Shown: piece after piece, positions 17,962-28,532 of the stretch | Position numbering within the stretch: the stretch's first letter is position 1 | How the letters are laid out: every line of letters begins with the position of its first letter | From: Terrisporobacter sp. | GTDB taxonomy: Bacteria > Bacillota_A > Clostridia > Peptostreptococcales > Peptostreptococcaceae | Direction: 5' to 3' | Assembly: GCA_029851945.1 (NCBI GenBank) | Contig: JARKUZ010000078.1 | Span: 1-64,000 of the forward strand | DNA length: 64,000 nt | Position numbers and translations under genes: made by a program | Notes under the pieces: model-generated | Seen by the model: only the letters and a program-made list of their open reading frames with translations | Databases searched by the model: none | What the model was told of the DNA's origin: nothing

Positions 17962-19323
17962 ATGAAAAAAATATTAATTGCAGGAACAAACAGTGGAGTG
18001 GGTAAAACTACAATTTCCCTGGGAATAATGCAAGCATTAACAAAAAGAAATTTAAAAGTACAACCTTATAAAGTAGGTCCAGATTATATTGATCCTTCAT
18101 ATCATACATTTATAACAGGAAGATATTCGAGAAATTTAGATTCATACATGTTAGACGATGAAAAAATAAAATATATAGTAAAAAATTCGTCAAATAATGC
18201 AGATATATCAGTAATTGAAGGTGTTATGGGATTATACGATGGATATGGTATTGATTTAGATGATTGCACAAGTTCTTACACATCTAAATTATTGAAGGCA
18301 CCTGTTATCTTAGTTATAAATGCTAAGGCAATGGCAACATCTGCTGCAGCCATGGTATTAGGATATAAAATGCTTGATACAAATGTAAATATTGCTGGTG
18401 TAATTACTAATAATGTAAGAAGTGAATCTCATTATAATATGTTAAAAGAAGCTATAGAAAAATATACAGGAGTAGAAGTATTAGGTTATTTTCCGCCAAA
18501 TAAAGACTTTTCTCTTGAATCAAGACATTTAGGTTTAGTTCCTAGTATGGAAATAGAAACATTAAAAATTAAATTTGATAATTTAGCAGATGAAATCGAA
18601 AAATATATAAATATTGATAGAATACTTGAAATAGCTGAAACAGAAGAATTTGATACAGATTTTAATTTAGATAATTTTATTGAAGATAATCAAATGAATA
18701 ATAAAACAATAGCAGTAGCATATGATAAAGCTTTTAATTTTTATTATAGAGAAAATATAGAGTTATTTGAAAAATTAGGATTAAATATAAAATACTTTAG
18801 CCCAATGGAAGATAGACAACTGCCTAAATGCGATTATATTTATATAGGTGGAGGTTTTCCAGAGATTTTTGGTAAAGAGCTACATGAAAATAAAGAAATA
18901 AGACAAGCAATACTAAGTGCTCATGAAAAAAATATTCCTATATATGCTGAATGTGGAGGACTTATGTATTTGGGCTCGAAATTAGAAGATAACAATAAAA
19001 ATGTGTTTGATATGGTAGGAATTTTTAATGGATGTAGTAAAATGACCTCATCCCTAAAAAGATTTGGATATTGTTTAGGCGAAGCTACAGAAGATACGAT
19101 TCTTTCTAAAAAGGGAGAAATAATAAAAGGTCATGAATTCCATCACTCTATATTTGAAAGTGATGAAAAGTGTGCTTATCATATGCAAAAAATTAAAGCA
19201 GATAAAGTAGTTGATGAGTGGGCAGGTGGATACAGTAAAAATAATACTTTAGCAACATATTTACATACTCATTTTTACAATAATTTAAATTGCATATCAA
19301 AGTTTTTAAATTCTAATAAATAA
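17962..19323 (+). CDS. cbiA: Cobyrinate a,c-diamide synthase
   Basis: A 453-residue ATP- and glutamine-dependent enzyme that amidates the a and c side chains of cobyrinate. The P-loop GTNSGVGKTT (8-17), KVGPDYIDP (37-45) and the glutaminase nucleophile C331 in AECGGLMYLG are present, as is the terminal histidine region LHTHFYNN. Homologous in architecture to CbiP, the neighbouring gene, eight bases upstream. Confidence 0.96.
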   Translation: MKKILIAGTNSGVGKTTISLGIMQALTKRNLKVQPYKVGPDYIDPSYHTFITGRYSRNLDSYMLDDEKIKYIVKNSSNNADISVIEGVMGLYDGYGIDLDDCTSSYTSKLLKAPVILVINAKAMATSAAAMVLGYKMLDTNVNIAGVITNNVRSESHYNMLKEAIEKYTGVEVLGYFPPNKDFSLESRHLGLVPSMEIETLKIKFDNLADEIEKYINIDRILEIAETEEFDTDFNLDNFIEDNQMNNKTIAVAYDKAFNFYYRENIELFEKLGLNIKYFSPMEDRQLPKCDYIYIGGGFPEIFGKELHENKEIRQAILSAHEKNIPIYAECGGLMYLGSKLEDNNKNVFDMVGIFNGCSKMTSSLKRFGYCLGEATEDTILSKKGEIIKGHEFHHSIFESDEKCAYHMQKIKADKVVDEWAGGYSKNNTLATYLHTHFYNNLNCISKFLNSNK

Positions 19324-19337
19324 GGAAGTAAAATAGA

Positions 19338-20291
19338 ATGAATATATTATCAATGTATATAGGATATACTTTGGATTTGATTATAGGAGATCCATACTCA
19401 TTCCCCCATCCAGTAAGATATATTGGTAAGTTAATTAGCTGTGTGGAAAAATTAATAAGAAAAATCACTTCGTCAGATAAAGGACTAAAAATAGCTGGAT
19501 TTTTCTTATGGTTTATAACTGTTGGAGCTACTTTTGGAATTACATATTTTGTAGTAAATCTTTTTAGGTTTAATAAAATAGCTTTTATAGCAGTAAACTC
19601 TATATTAATTTATACTACACTTGCTACGAAATGCTTAAAAGATGAAGCAGTTAAGATTTACAAAGTATTAAAAACTGGAGATATAGAAAAATCAAGAATT
19701 CAACTTTCATATATAGTGGGAAGAGATACAACAAGTTTGAATGAAAAAGAAATAGTTAGAGCAACAGTTGAGACTGTTGCAGAAAATACTGTTGATGGGA
19801 TAATAGCACCATTGTTTTATGGATTTATAGGAGGAGCGCCTCTTGCTATGGCATATAAAGCTATTAATACTTTAGATTCAACGGTGGGATATAAAAATGA
19901 TAAATACTATTATTTAGGATATGCATCAGCCAAAATAGATGATATTGCAAACTATATACCAGCAAGAATCGGTTTAATTTTTTTAGCATTAGGAAGTCTA
20001 TTTGTTGGATTTGATTTTAAAAATTCATTAAAAATTGGATTTAGAGATAGAAAAAATCATAAAAGCCCAAACTGTGCTTATTCAGAAGGTGCAGTTGCAG
20101 GTGCTTTAGGAATTCAATTAGGTGGTACAAATATATACTTTGGAAAAGAAGTGTATAAGCCAACTATTGGAGACAAAAGTAGAGAAATAGAGATTGAAGA
20201 TATTCAAAGAACTAACAAAATAATGTATTCAGCATCAATAATATCAATAATAATATTTACTGCGACTTATTTTTTAATAGTTAAGTTTTAA
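19338..20291 (+). CDS. cbiB: Adenosylcobinamide-phosphate synthase
   Basis: A 317-residue membrane protein that attaches (R)-1-aminopropan-2-ol O-2-phosphate to adenosylcobyrate. The family motifs DLIIGDPYSFPHPVRYIGKL near the N-terminus, ETVAENTVDGIIAPLFYG in the middle and the RDRKNHKSPNCAYSEGAVAG motif toward the end are clear. It works with CobD, encoded next, which supplies the linker. Confidence 0.96.
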   Translation: MNILSMYIGYTLDLIIGDPYSFPHPVRYIGKLISCVEKLIRKITSSDKGLKIAGFFLWFITVGATFGITYFVVNLFRFNKIAFIAVNSILIYTTLATKCLKDEAVKIYKVLKTGDIEKSRIQLSYIVGRDTTSLNEKEIVRATVETVAENTVDGIIAPLFYGFIGGAPLAMAYKAINTLDSTVGYKNDKYYYLGYASAKIDDIANYIPARIGLIFLALGSLFVGFDFKNSLKIGFRDRKNHKSPNCAYSEGAVAGALGIQLGGTNIYFGKEVYKPTIGDKSREIEIEDIQRTNKIMYSASIISIIIFTATYFLIVKF

Positions 20292-20355
20292 AAGATTAAA
20301 ATGAAATTACTAAATTACATCAATATAAAGAAATATAGAAAAGAGGAGATTAAGT

Positions 20356-21423
20356 ATGAAGGATTTAGGTCATGGAGCTAATGTAGAGCAAATGGCAACA
20401 ATTTTTAATAAAAAAACTGAAGAGATAATAGACTTTAGTTCTAATATAAATCCAAAACTTATTCCAAATTTAGAAAGATATATTTTAGAAGGCTTAAGTA
20501 AAAGTACAAGTTATCCAGATATACACTATACTAATTTGAGACGAAATATAGGAGATTACTTAAATCTTGACTCAAAATATATTATTCCTGGAAATGGAGC
20601 TACAGAAATAATCTATCTTCTTATGAAAAATATTAAAAAAAGAATAGGAATTTTGAATCCTACTTTTTCAGAATATGAAAGAGGAGCAAGATTAAATAAT
20701 TTAGAAGTTATAAATTTTTACTTAGATAAAGACAATGAATTTGCTGTTAACATAGATGAGATAAAAGGTAATATAGATAAATTTGACAGTTTATTTATAT
20801 GTAATCCTAATAATCCAAATGGAAAGGTAAAAAACATAGAAGAACTTCTAAAAATTTTAGCAGAAAATAAAAAGTTATTAATTGTAGATGAGACATTTAT
20901 GGAGTTTGTAAGTGAGGAAGATGATTATAGCTTAGTAAAATATATAGAAACTTATGAGAATATTTTCATAATAAAAGCAGTTACAAAATTTTTTGGGATG
21001 CCAGGACTTAGATTAGGATACGGTATTACAAGTAATAAAGCGTTAATAGAAGGTATTTATAAATATAAAGAACCATGGACTGTAAACTCTTTTGCAGATA
21101 CTCTATCAAATTACATATTCAAAGAAGAATATATAAAATCTAGTAAAGATTACTATAAAAAAGAACAAAACTATATGATTAATTCACTAAGAAAAATTAA
21201 GAATATAAAAGTTTATGATACAGATACAAACTTTATATTAATAAAACTTAAAAATATAAATGCTGAAGAATTAAAAATAAAATTATTCAAGGAAAGTAAT
21301 ATTTTAATAAGAGATGCATCTAACTTTATAGGTTTAGATGAAACTTATATAAGAATAGCAATTAAGAGTCATGAAGAAAATGAAGTGATTTTAAAAGAGT
21401 TAAGTAAAATATTGGGAGAATAG
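20356..21423 (+). CDS. cobD: Threonine-phosphate decarboxylase
   Basis: A 355-residue PLP enzyme of the class I/II aminotransferase fold that decarboxylates L-threonine phosphate to the aminopropanol phosphate linker of B12. The CobD-type opening HGANV, DFSSNINP (26-33), the NPNNPNGK segment (150-157) and the PLP lysine K211 in AVTKFFGMPGLRLGYG distinguish it from histidinol-phosphate aminotransferase, its closest look-alike. The next gene starts two bases after it. Confidence 0.93.
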   Translation: MKDLGHGANVEQMATIFNKKTEEIIDFSSNINPKLIPNLERYILEGLSKSTSYPDIHYTNLRRNIGDYLNLDSKYIIPGNGATEIIYLLMKNIKKRIGILNPTFSEYERGARLNNLEVINFYLDKDNEFAVNIDEIKGNIDKFDSLFICNPNNPNGKVKNIEELLKILAENKKLLIVDETFMEFVSEEDDYSLVKYIETYENIFIIKAVTKFFGMPGLRLGYGITSNKALIEGIYKYKEPWTVNSFADTLSNYIFKEEYIKSSKDYYKKEQNYMINSLRKIKNIKVYDTDTNFILIKLKNINAEELKIKLFKESNILIRDASNFIGLDETYIRIAIKSHEENEVILKELSKILGE

Positions 21424-21424
21424 T

Positions 21425-22327
21425 ATGAAATCTTATGGAATATGTCCAGCATCTTGTGGTGAGTTTGTTCAAGGAATCCTAGATAAGGAAGAATATTTAT
21501 CTTCATATGCAATAGACATGTTTTCTATTGCAACTCTTGAAGAAAAAAAATCAGATGTAAATTTAGGTCCTAACAAATCTAGAAAAGCCATAGAGAAGGT
21601 TTTTGAAAAATTTAATATTTCACTTAAAGAATCTAGAAATATATCACTAGATATTGATAGCAACATACCTGTAGGTAAAGGAATGGCAAGCTCCACTGCT
21701 GATATTGGTGCAACTATAAGGGCTACACTCTCATTATTAAACAAGAAATTAAATAATGAAGAAATTTCTTATATTGCTTCAGAAATTGAGCCGACAGATT
21801 CTATTTTATTATATGAAAATAGTATTTTTAATCCTATAAATGGTAATGTGAAAAGCTACTTATCCTCTTTAGAAAAAGCGAAGGTTATTATATTAGAGCC
21901 AGATGAAATTTTGGAAACAAGTTTAATAAGAAGTAATCCAAGTTATCTAGAGAAGAAGTTGGAAAATAGAGATATTATAAAAAAATCTTTCAATTTGTTG
22001 GAAGAAGGTTTGTATAAGAATGATTTAAAAATAATAGGTAAGGCCTGCACTTTAAGTAGCTTAGCAAATGAAAACATACTTAAAAAACCATATTTAAATG
22101 AAATAGTTGATATTTCAGGAAAAATGGATGCTTATGGTGTTAATATTGCCCATAGTGGTACAGTAATTGGGATGTTAGTAGATGACAATATTGATCATGA
22201 AAAGATTTTAAGACATCTAAAGGATTTGGAACTAAGCAGATATTATAAAAATATATATTTATCAAAGATTATAGGACAAGAAGAGAGGGAGGAAATAGAG
22301 TGGAATATATTAAAGACCCTAAAATGA
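21425..22327 (+). CDS. pduX: L-threonine kinase, PduX-like (GHMP kinase family)
   Basis: A 300-residue GHMP kinase with the ATP-binding glycine/serine loop IPVGKGMASSTADI (81-94) and the PduX-like opening CPASCGEFVQG (7-17). PduX phosphorylates free L-threonine to the substrate of CobD. Position directly after cobD supports this over other GHMP kinases such as homoserine kinase. Its end overlaps cbiC by 28 bases. Confidence 0.88.
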   Translation: MKSYGICPASCGEFVQGILDKEEYLSSYAIDMFSIATLEEKKSDVNLGPNKSRKAIEKVFEKFNISLKESRNISLDIDSNIPVGKGMASSTADIGATIRATLSLLNKKLNNEEISYIASEIEPTDSILLYENSIFNPINGNVKSYLSSLEKAKVIILEPDEILETSLIRSNPSYLEKKLENRDIIKKSFNLLEEGLYKNDLKIIGKACTLSSLANENILKKPYLNEIVDISGKMDAYGVNIAHSGTVIGMLVDDNIDHEKILRHLKDLELSRYYKNIYLSKIIGQEEREEIEWNILKTLK

Positions 22328-22929
22328 TAGAAGTAAAAAGTTTTGAAATTATTCAAGGTATTATTGATGATATCAGACCAGGATACAAGTTTAAAAATGA
22401 GATAGAAGAAAAAATAATTAAACGTTGTATTCATACGAGTGCTGATTTTGAATATTTAGATATATTAAAAATCTCAGATGATGCTGTTGATAGTATAATT
22501 GATGCGCTAAAAAATAAATGTACAATTTATACTGATACTAATATGGCACTGAGTGGAATAAATAAAATGAAATTAAATGCATTAGGATGTGAATACAAGT
22601 GTCTAGTTGCAGATGAACAAACTAAAGAATTAGCAAAAGAAAAAGGAACCACAAGGTCTATGGCAGCAGTAGAAATTGCTATGAATGATAAAGGTAGAAA
22701 AATATTTGTATTTGGAAATGCACCAACTGCTCTTTATAAAGCTATAGAAATGGTGAATGATGGAGGGTGTGTTGATGCTATAGTAGGTGCACCAGTAGGA
22801 TTTGTTGGAGCTGCAGAATCTAAGTATGAATTAGAAAAAACTGAAATTCCTCATATAGTTGTACAAGGAAGAAAAGGTGGTAGTAATGTGGCTGCTGCAA
22901 TAATGAATGCAATATTATATGCAATGTAG
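22300..22929 (+). CDS. cbiC: Cobalt-precorrin-8 methylmutase
   Basis: A 209-residue enzyme that moves the C11 methyl group to C12 to give cobyrinate. The catalytic histidine lies in RCIHTSADFEY, and GAPVGFVGAAESK is a family hallmark. The start is a GTG inside the pduX end, preceded by GAGGGAGG; the next ATG downstream would lose conserved residues. Confidence 0.95.
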   Translation: MEYIKDPKMIEVKSFEIIQGIIDDIRPGYKFKNEIEEKIIKRCIHTSADFEYLDILKISDDAVDSIIDALKNKCTIYTDTNMALSGINKMKLNALGCEYKCLVADEQTKELAKEKGTTRSMAAVEIAMNDKGRKIFVFGNAPTALYKAIEMVNDGGCVDAIVGAPVGFVGAAESKYELEKTEIPHIVVQGRKGGSNVAAAIMNAILYAM

Positions 22930-22937
22930 GGATAACA

Positions 22938-24083
22938 ATGGAAGAGTATGTATATATTGATGGAAAAAAATACAAAAGAGGATATACAACAGGCTCATGT
23001 GCAGCAGCAGCTTCAAAAGCATCTGTGTATATGCTTTTAACAAAAGAAAAAATTTATGACATAAATATAGATACACCAAAAGGTATACCTTTAACATTGA
23101 GTGTTAGAAATATAGAAATTAGTGATGATTATGCAATTTGTTCAATTGAAAAAGATGGCGGGGATGATATTGATGCTACACATAAGATGAATATATTTGC
23201 AAAAGCTGAACTAATTGATAATTTAGATGATGAAGAAATTCTTGTAACTGGAGGAAAAGGAATAGGTTTAGTAACTAAAAAAGGATTAAGTGTAGAAGTT
23301 GGAAAACATGCAATTAATCCAATTCCAATGAAAATGATTAAGAGTGAAGTAAAAAATGTTATAAGAGAAAAAGAAGATTTTATAGAAAAAAACAAATCTA
23401 TTAAAATAACTATTTTCGCTCCAGAAGGAGAAGAGATAGCTAAAAAAACTTTTAATCCTAGACTTGGAATAGTTGGTGGAATATCTATTCTTGGAACTAC
23501 AGGAATTGTAGAGCCTATGAGTGAAGAAGGATGGAAAAAATCTTTATCTATAGAATTAGAGATGAAAAGAGCTCAAGGCTTAGATAAGATTATTTTAGTA
23601 CCAGGAAATCACGGCGAAGAATTTATAAGAGAACATTTAAAAATAGATATTCATAATTGTGTAAGAATGAGTAACTTCGTAGGATATATGTTAAATGAAG
23701 CTAAAAGGCTTGGATTTAAGAAGATTCTTATGGCAGGTCATATAGGGAAATTTATCAAAATATCAGCAGGAATTTTTCAGACTCACTCTAAAGTTTGCGA
23801 TGCAAGAAATGAGATTATGATTGCTAATTTAGCTTTACTGGGAGCTGATTTAGACTTTTTAAATAAGATAAATGAATGTGTTACAACAGAAGGTGCAGTG
23901 GAAATAATCGATGATAGCAGATATAAGGACATATACAACATACTTTGCGACAAATGTAGAAATAGAGTAGAGCAATACTTAAATGAAGATGATATAGAAG
24001 TTGGAATTTATATGTTTAGGATGGATAAGTCTTTGCTTGGAAAATCAGCTAATGCAGATTTAATTATGGAGGATTTTAAATGA
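22938..24083 (+). CDS. cbiD: Cobalt-precorrin-5B (C1)-methyltransferase
   Basis: A 381-residue enzyme that methylates C1 of the corrin ring. The opening KRGYTTGSCAAAASKA and the internal NPRLGIVGGISILGTTGIVEPM are diagnostic of CbiD, which is unrelated in sequence to the other cobalamin methyltransferases. It overlaps cbiE by four bases. Confidence 0.96.
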   Translation: MEEYVYIDGKKYKRGYTTGSCAAAASKASVYMLLTKEKIYDINIDTPKGIPLTLSVRNIEISDDYAICSIEKDGGDDIDATHKMNIFAKAELIDNLDDEEILVTGGKGIGLVTKKGLSVEVGKHAINPIPMKMIKSEVKNVIREKEDFIEKNKSIKITIFAPEGEEIAKKTFNPRLGIVGGISILGTTGIVEPMSEEGWKKSLSIELEMKRAQGLDKIILVPGNHGEEFIREHLKIDIHNCVRMSNFVGYMLNEAKRLGFKKILMAGHIGKFIKISAGIFQTHSKVCDARNEIMIANLALLGADLDFLNKINECVTTEGAVEIIDDSRYKDIYNILCDKCRNRVEQYLNEDDIEVGIYMFRMDKSLLGKSANADLIMEDFK

Positions 24084-24688
24084 TTAATATTATAGGATTA
24101 GGACCTGGAGAATTTAATTATTTAACTAAATTAGGAGAAAAATTAATTTATTCTTCAGATGTTTTAATTGGTGGAAAAAGAAACTTAGAATCAATAAAAG
24201 ACTTTAAAGGAGAAAAAATTGTATTAAGTACTAATTTAAAAGAAATTTTAGATTATTTAAAAACAAACTTACATAAAAATATTTCTGTTATAGCATCAGG
24301 TGATCCCTCTATATATGGAATAGGAAAATACCTATCAAATAATATTAGTCATGAAAATTTAAATATAGTATCTGGAATAAGCTCTCTTCAATATATTTTT
24401 TCAAAAATATTTGTTGATATGAATGATGTATATATAACTAGCAGTCATGGAAAAGTACCAGATTTTGATTATATTTTAAACCACAAAAAGGTATGTATGG
24501 TTACTGATAATAAAATTGGGCCACATGAAATTTGTAAAGAAATAATAAACCGTAATCTTAACAAAATAGTTGTCGTAGGAGAAAATTTATCTTATCAAAA
24601 TGAAAAAATAACTATTGGAAAAGCAGAAGATATTTTATCTATAAATAATTTTGATATGAATGTGGTGGTGATACTAGATGAACAATAA
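24080..24688 (+). CDS. cbiE: Cobalt-precorrin-7 (C5)-methyltransferase
   Basis: A 202-residue SAM-dependent tetrapyrrole methylase. It has IIGLGPGEFNYLT at the N-terminus and ASGDPSIYGIG, the usual SAM-site motifs. In many species CbiE is fused to CbiT as CobL; here they are separate and overlap by 11 bases. Confidence 0.94.
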   Translation: MINIIGLGPGEFNYLTKLGEKLIYSSDVLIGGKRNLESIKDFKGEKIVLSTNLKEILDYLKTNLHKNISVIASGDPSIYGIGKYLSNNISHENLNIVSGISSLQYIFSKIFVDMNDVYITSSHGKVPDFDYILNHKKVCMVTDNKIGPHEICKEIINRNLNKIVVVGENLSYQNEKITIGKAEDILSINNFDMNVVVILDEQ

Positions 24689-25250
24689 TGAATTTATAAG
24701 AGGAAAGGTTCCAATCACAAAAGAGGAAGTAAGAGCAATATCATTAAATAAATTAAATTTAAAGGATGCTAAAACTTTTATAGATGTAGGTGCGGGAACA
24801 GGAAGTGTTTCAATAGAAGCTGCATATACACATCCTAGTTTAAAAGTAATATCAATAGAAAGAAATAATGAAGCGATAGACTTAATCAATAAAAATGTTG
24901 AAAAATTTAAATTGACTAATGTTGATGTTATACAAGCTTATGCACCTATAAGTTTAGATGTACAGGCTGATGGAATTTTCCTTGGTGGTACAGGAAATAA
25001 CTTAGAAGAAATTATTAAATGGTCAAAAGATTTATTAGTACCAGGTGGAAAGTTAGTATCAAACTTTATCTTAATTGATAATTTTCATGATACTTTGAAA
25101 TTATTGAAAAAATATAACTTTGAAAATATTGATGTGTCATTGTTAAATATAAGTAAATTGGAAAAATTAGGAGGGCGAGATTATTTTAAACCTCATAATC
25201 CTATTTACATAATATCTTGTGAAAAAGGGGTAGAAGATGAAAATGAATAA
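24678..25250 (+). CDS. cbiT: Cobalt-precorrin-6B (C15)-methyltransferase (decarboxylating)
   Basis: A 190-residue Rossmann-fold methyltransferase that methylates C15 and removes the C12 acetate carboxylate. The SAM motif I is [15 protein letters not shown] (around 35-49), preceded by [12 protein letters not shown], typical of CbiT. It overlaps both cbiE and cbiF. Confidence 0.95.
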   Translation: MNNNEFIRGKVPITKEEVRAISLNKLNLKDAKTFIDVGAGTGSVSIEAAYTHPSLKVISIERNNEAIDLINKNVEKFKLTNVDVIQAYAPISLDVQADGIFLGGTGNNLEEIIKWSKDLLVPGGKLVSNFILIDNFHDTLKLLKKYNFENIDVSLLNISKLEKLGGRDYFKPHNPIYIISCEKGVEDENE

Positions 25251-25995
25251 AGTACATTTTGTTGGAGCAGGACCAGGAGATAAAGAATTAATAACTTTAA
25301 AAGGATATAAATTATTATCTAATGCGGATGTAGTAATATATGCAGGTTCATTAGTTAATCCAGAGTTACTTGATTATTGCAAAGAAGGTTGCGAAATACA
25401 TGACAGTGCTTACATGAATTTAGAAGAAATAATCGAAGTAATGGAAAAAGGAATAAAAGAAAATAAGTCAGTTGTAAGACTTCAAACAGGAGACTTTTCA
25501 ATATATGGATCTATAAGAGAACAAGTTGAAGACTTAGCTAAGTTAAATATAGATTATGATTGCACACCAGGAGTTAGCTCTTTCTTAGGAGCGTCATCAG
25601 CTTTAGGAGTTGAGTATACAGTACCTGAAATTTCTCAAAGTGTTGTCATAACAAGAATGGAAGGTAGAACTCCAGTGCCACCTAAAGAATCTATTGAATC
25701 TTTTGCAGCACATCAAACATCTATGGTTATATTCCTTTCAGTTCAAGAAATTGAAAAAGTTGTAGAAAAATTAATAGATGGTGGATACGCAAAAACTACT
25801 CCAATAGCAGTTGTATATAAAGCAACATGGCCAGATGAGAAGGTAGTTAAAGGAACACTAGAAGATATAGCACAAAAAGTAAAAGAAAATAATATAAGAA
25901 AAACTGCTTTAATAATGGTTGGAGAGTTTTTAGGAAAAGAATACAATAATTCAAAGCTATATGATAAGGACTTTGTTCATGAATATAGAGGATAA
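25237..25995 (+). CDS. cbiF: Cobalt-precorrin-4 (C11)-methyltransferase
   Basis: A 252-residue tetrapyrrole methylase with [31 protein letters not shown] and the [16 protein letters not shown] segment, all matching CbiF/CobM. Start taken at ATG 25237; ATG 25243 two codons on is equally placed relative to the AAAGGGG site. It overlaps cbiT by 14 bases and cbiG by 17. Confidence 0.95.
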   Translation: MKMNKVHFVGAGPGDKELITLKGYKLLSNADVVIYAGSLVNPELLDYCKEGCEIHDSAYMNLEEIIEVMEKGIKENKSVVRLQTGDFSIYGSIREQVEDLAKLNIDYDCTPGVSSFLGASSALGVEYTVPEISQSVVITRMEGRTPVPPKESIESFAAHQTSMVIFLSVQEIEKVVEKLIDGGYAKTTPIAVVYKATWPDEKVVKGTLEDIAQKVKENNIRKTALIMVGEFLGKEYNNSKLYDKDFVHEYRG

Positions 25996-27040
25996 AAAAA
26001 TAGCTATATTATCTATAACTCAAAATGGAAAATCTTTAGGACTTAATATAAAAAACAATATAAAAAATGCAGATTTATACTTTATTAAAAGAGATATTGT
26101 AGAAAATGAAATTAATGTTATTCAGATTAATAAAAGATTAAAAGATTTTGTTCCAGAGATTTTTAACCAATATGATTATATTATTTTCATTATGGCAACG
26201 GGAATTGTTATAAGAACTATAGCACCTTTAGTTGTTAGTAAATTTAGTGATCCAGCTATTCTGGTGACAGATGAGAAAGGTAAAAATATAATCAGTTTAC
26301 TTAGTGGTCATATGGGTGGTGCTAATGAGATGACTTTATATATAAGTGATTTAATTAACTCAAACCCAGTTATAACAACGGCTACTGATGTAAATAAAAA
26401 ATCATCTTTAGACATGATAGCAAAGAAATTAAATGCTCATATTGATAATTTTAGAGATAATGTTCTTAAGATTAATTCTATGATAGTTAACAATGAAAAA
26501 GTTGGATTATTCGTAGATGGAAATTACCTTGTAGACACTAGGGGGTTTGTGCTAGATGAGAAAAATAATCTAAAAGATATAGATAATATAGTAGTTATTA
26601 GTAATAAGGTAAGTATTGATACTAATTTAGATTTTAGCAATAAAAATATTATTAAAGTTGTACCAAAAGATATTGTAATTGGTATTGGTTGTAGAAGAGA
26701 TACAGATAGTGAATATATGAAAGATTCTTTAGTTGACTTTCTAGAACAACAAAATATTGATATAAATGCAATTAAAGAAATTGGTAGTATTGATGTAAAA
26801 AAAGATGAGAAAGCAATTTTAAATCTTAGTAAGTATTTAAGAGTTCCCTTTGAAATTTTTACCAAAGAGGAAATATCACAAGTAGATTACTTATATGATA
26901 AATCTGAATGGGTAAAAAAAAGCGTAGGAGTTTATTCAGTAGCAGAGCCAGTTGCACATTTACTAAGCAATGGAAATCTGATTGTAAAAAAACATAAGTA
27001 CAAGGGAATTACATTTTCAATAGGGAGAATTGATATATGA
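25979..27040 (+). CDS. cbiG: Cobalt-precorrin 5A hydrolase
   Basis: A 353-residue protein that opens the ring lactone and releases the C20 carbon as acetaldehyde. The N-terminal part has [19 protein letters not shown] and [12 protein letters not shown]; the C-terminal CobE-like domain begins [15 protein letters not shown] chose ATG 25979 because AAGGA lies seven bases before it, whereas ATG 25961 has no site. Confidence 0.94.
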   Translation: MNIEDKKIAILSITQNGKSLGLNIKNNIKNADLYFIKRDIVENEINVIQINKRLKDFVPEIFNQYDYIIFIMATGIVIRTIAPLVVSKFSDPAILVTDEKGKNIISLLSGHMGGANEMTLYISDLINSNPVITTATDVNKKSSLDMIAKKLNAHIDNFRDNVLKINSMIVNNEKVGLFVDGNYLVDTRGFVLDEKNNLKDIDNIVVISNKVSIDTNLDFSNKNIIKVVPKDIVIGIGCRRDTDSEYMKDSLVDFLEQQNIDINAIKEIGSIDVKKDEKAILNLSKYLRVPFEIFTKEEISQVDYLYDKSEWVKKSVGVYSVAEPVAHLLSNGNLIVKKHKYKGITFSIGRIDI

Positions 27041-27762
27041 TATATGTTATAGGTATAGGACCTGGATGTAAAAATATGATGACGGAGGAAGCTATAAGAT
27101 CAATTGAAGATGCTGAGGTTATCGTAGGTTATAAAACTTATATAAATTTAATCAAAGAATTTATACATGATAAAGAAGTAGTTCAAAATGGAATGAGAAA
27201 AGAAATAGAGAGATGTAAGGAAGCTATAAAAATAGCTAAAACAGGTAAAAAAGTAGCTGTAGTAAGTAGCGGAGATGCTGGTATTTATGGAATGGCAGGC
27301 CTTATATTAGAATTAGTCACAAAAGAAAAATGTGATATAAAAGTTAAGGTAGTTCCAGGGGTTACTGCAAGTATAGGTGCAGCAGCAGTTCTTGGTGCTC
27401 CTATAATGCATGATTTTTGTCATATAAGTTTAAGTGATTTATTAACTCCATGGGAAGTTATAGAAAAAAGGCTAAGATTAGCAGCAGAAGCTGATTTTGT
27501 GATTTGTTTATATAATCCAAGGAGTAAAGGAAGAAGCGAACACTTAGCTACAGCTTTTAAAATTATGAGTGAATTTAAAGATGGATCTACACCAGTTGGT
27601 ATTGTCAAAGATGTAGGTAGAGAAAATGAAGAAAAATTCATATGTACTTTCGATACTATGGATTTTGAAAGAGTTGATATGACAACTATGGTTATAATCG
27701 GTAACAAAGCAACTTATATAGAAAATGATTTAATGATAACTCCAAGAGGATACGAGATATGA
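27037..27762 (+). CDS. cbiH: Cobalt-precorrin-3B (C17)-methyltransferase
   Basis: A 241-residue tetrapyrrole methylase that performs ring contraction with C17 methylation. It has VIGIGPGCKNMMTEEA, VSSGDAGIYGMAGL and VVPGVTASIGAAAVLGAP followed by the HDFCHISLSDLLTPW segment characteristic of CbiH/CobJ. Four-base overlaps join it to cbiG and cbiJ. Confidence 0.95.
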   Translation: MIYVIGIGPGCKNMMTEEAIRSIEDAEVIVGYKTYINLIKEFIHDKEVVQNGMRKEIERCKEAIKIAKTGKKVAVVSSGDAGIYGMAGLILELVTKEKCDIKVKVVPGVTASIGAAAVLGAPIMHDFCHISLSDLLTPWEVIEKRLRLAAEADFVICLYNPRSKGRSEHLATAFKIMSEFKDGSTPVGIVKDVGRENEEKFICTFDTMDFERVDMTTMVIIGNKATYIENDLMITPRGYEI

Positions 27763-28505
27763 TTCTAGTTTTAGGTGGAACTTCAGATAGTATAGAAATA
27801 TGCCATCTGTTGAATCAATATAAATTATCTTACGTTGTTTCAGTTACGACAAGTTATGGAGAAGAATTAGCAAGAAAGTGTACAGATAATGTACTATTAA
27901 AGAAGTTAACTATAGAAGATATGGTTGATTATATAAAAGAAAATAATATAACAAAGATTATAGATTCTACACATCCTTATGCAGTTGAAGTATCAAGCAA
28001 TGCTATAAAAGCATGTGAGATTTTAGATATAGATTACCTTAGATTTGAAAGAGAATCTTTAATAAACAAAATAGACTATGATAACAAATACATAGTTGAC
28101 AATATTGAAGAAGCTTGCAAGGTAGCAAATAACTTAGGAAATAACATATTTATTGGAACAGGAAGCAAAAATCTTCATTTATATAAAGAAATGATAAAGG
28201 ATAAAAACTTGATTGCAAGGGTATTACCAACAAGTGAAGTTCTAATAAACTGTGAGAAAATAGGATTTAACGCAGACAATATTATAGCTATGAAAGGTCC
28301 TTTTTCTGAAGAAATGAATGAAGTTACATATAGACAGTATAAGATTGATTTGGTTATAACTAAGGAAAGTGGAAGTGCAGGAGGTTTCTTAGAAAAAGTT
28401 AATGCTTGTAAAAGATTAAATATACCAGTAATCATTATAAAAAGAAAAGGCATAAATTATCCAAATAAAGTAGGAAATATAGAAGAGTTAAAAGTTTTAG
28501 TATAG
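27759..28505 (+). CDS. cbiJ: Cobalt-precorrin-6A reductase
   Basis: A 248-residue NAD(P)H-dependent reductase of the macrocycle. The start ILVLGGTSDSIEIC and the central DSTHPYAVEVSSNAIKAC are diagnostic for CbiJ/CobK, as is ITKESGSAGGFLEKV near the end. Confidence 0.95.
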   Translation: MILVLGGTSDSIEICHLLNQYKLSYVVSVTTSYGEELARKCTDNVLLKKLTIEDMVDYIKENNITKIIDSTHPYAVEVSSNAIKACEILDIDYLRFERESLINKIDYDNKYIVDNIEEACKVANNLGNNIFIGTGSKNLHLYKEMIKDKNLIARVLPTSEVLINCEKIGFNADNIIAMKGPFSEEMNEVTYRQYKIDLVITKESGSAGGFLEKVNACKRLNIPVIIIKRKGINYPNKVGNIEELKVLV

Positions 28506-28532
28506 ACTTATTTTGACGAGGAGATAGATATT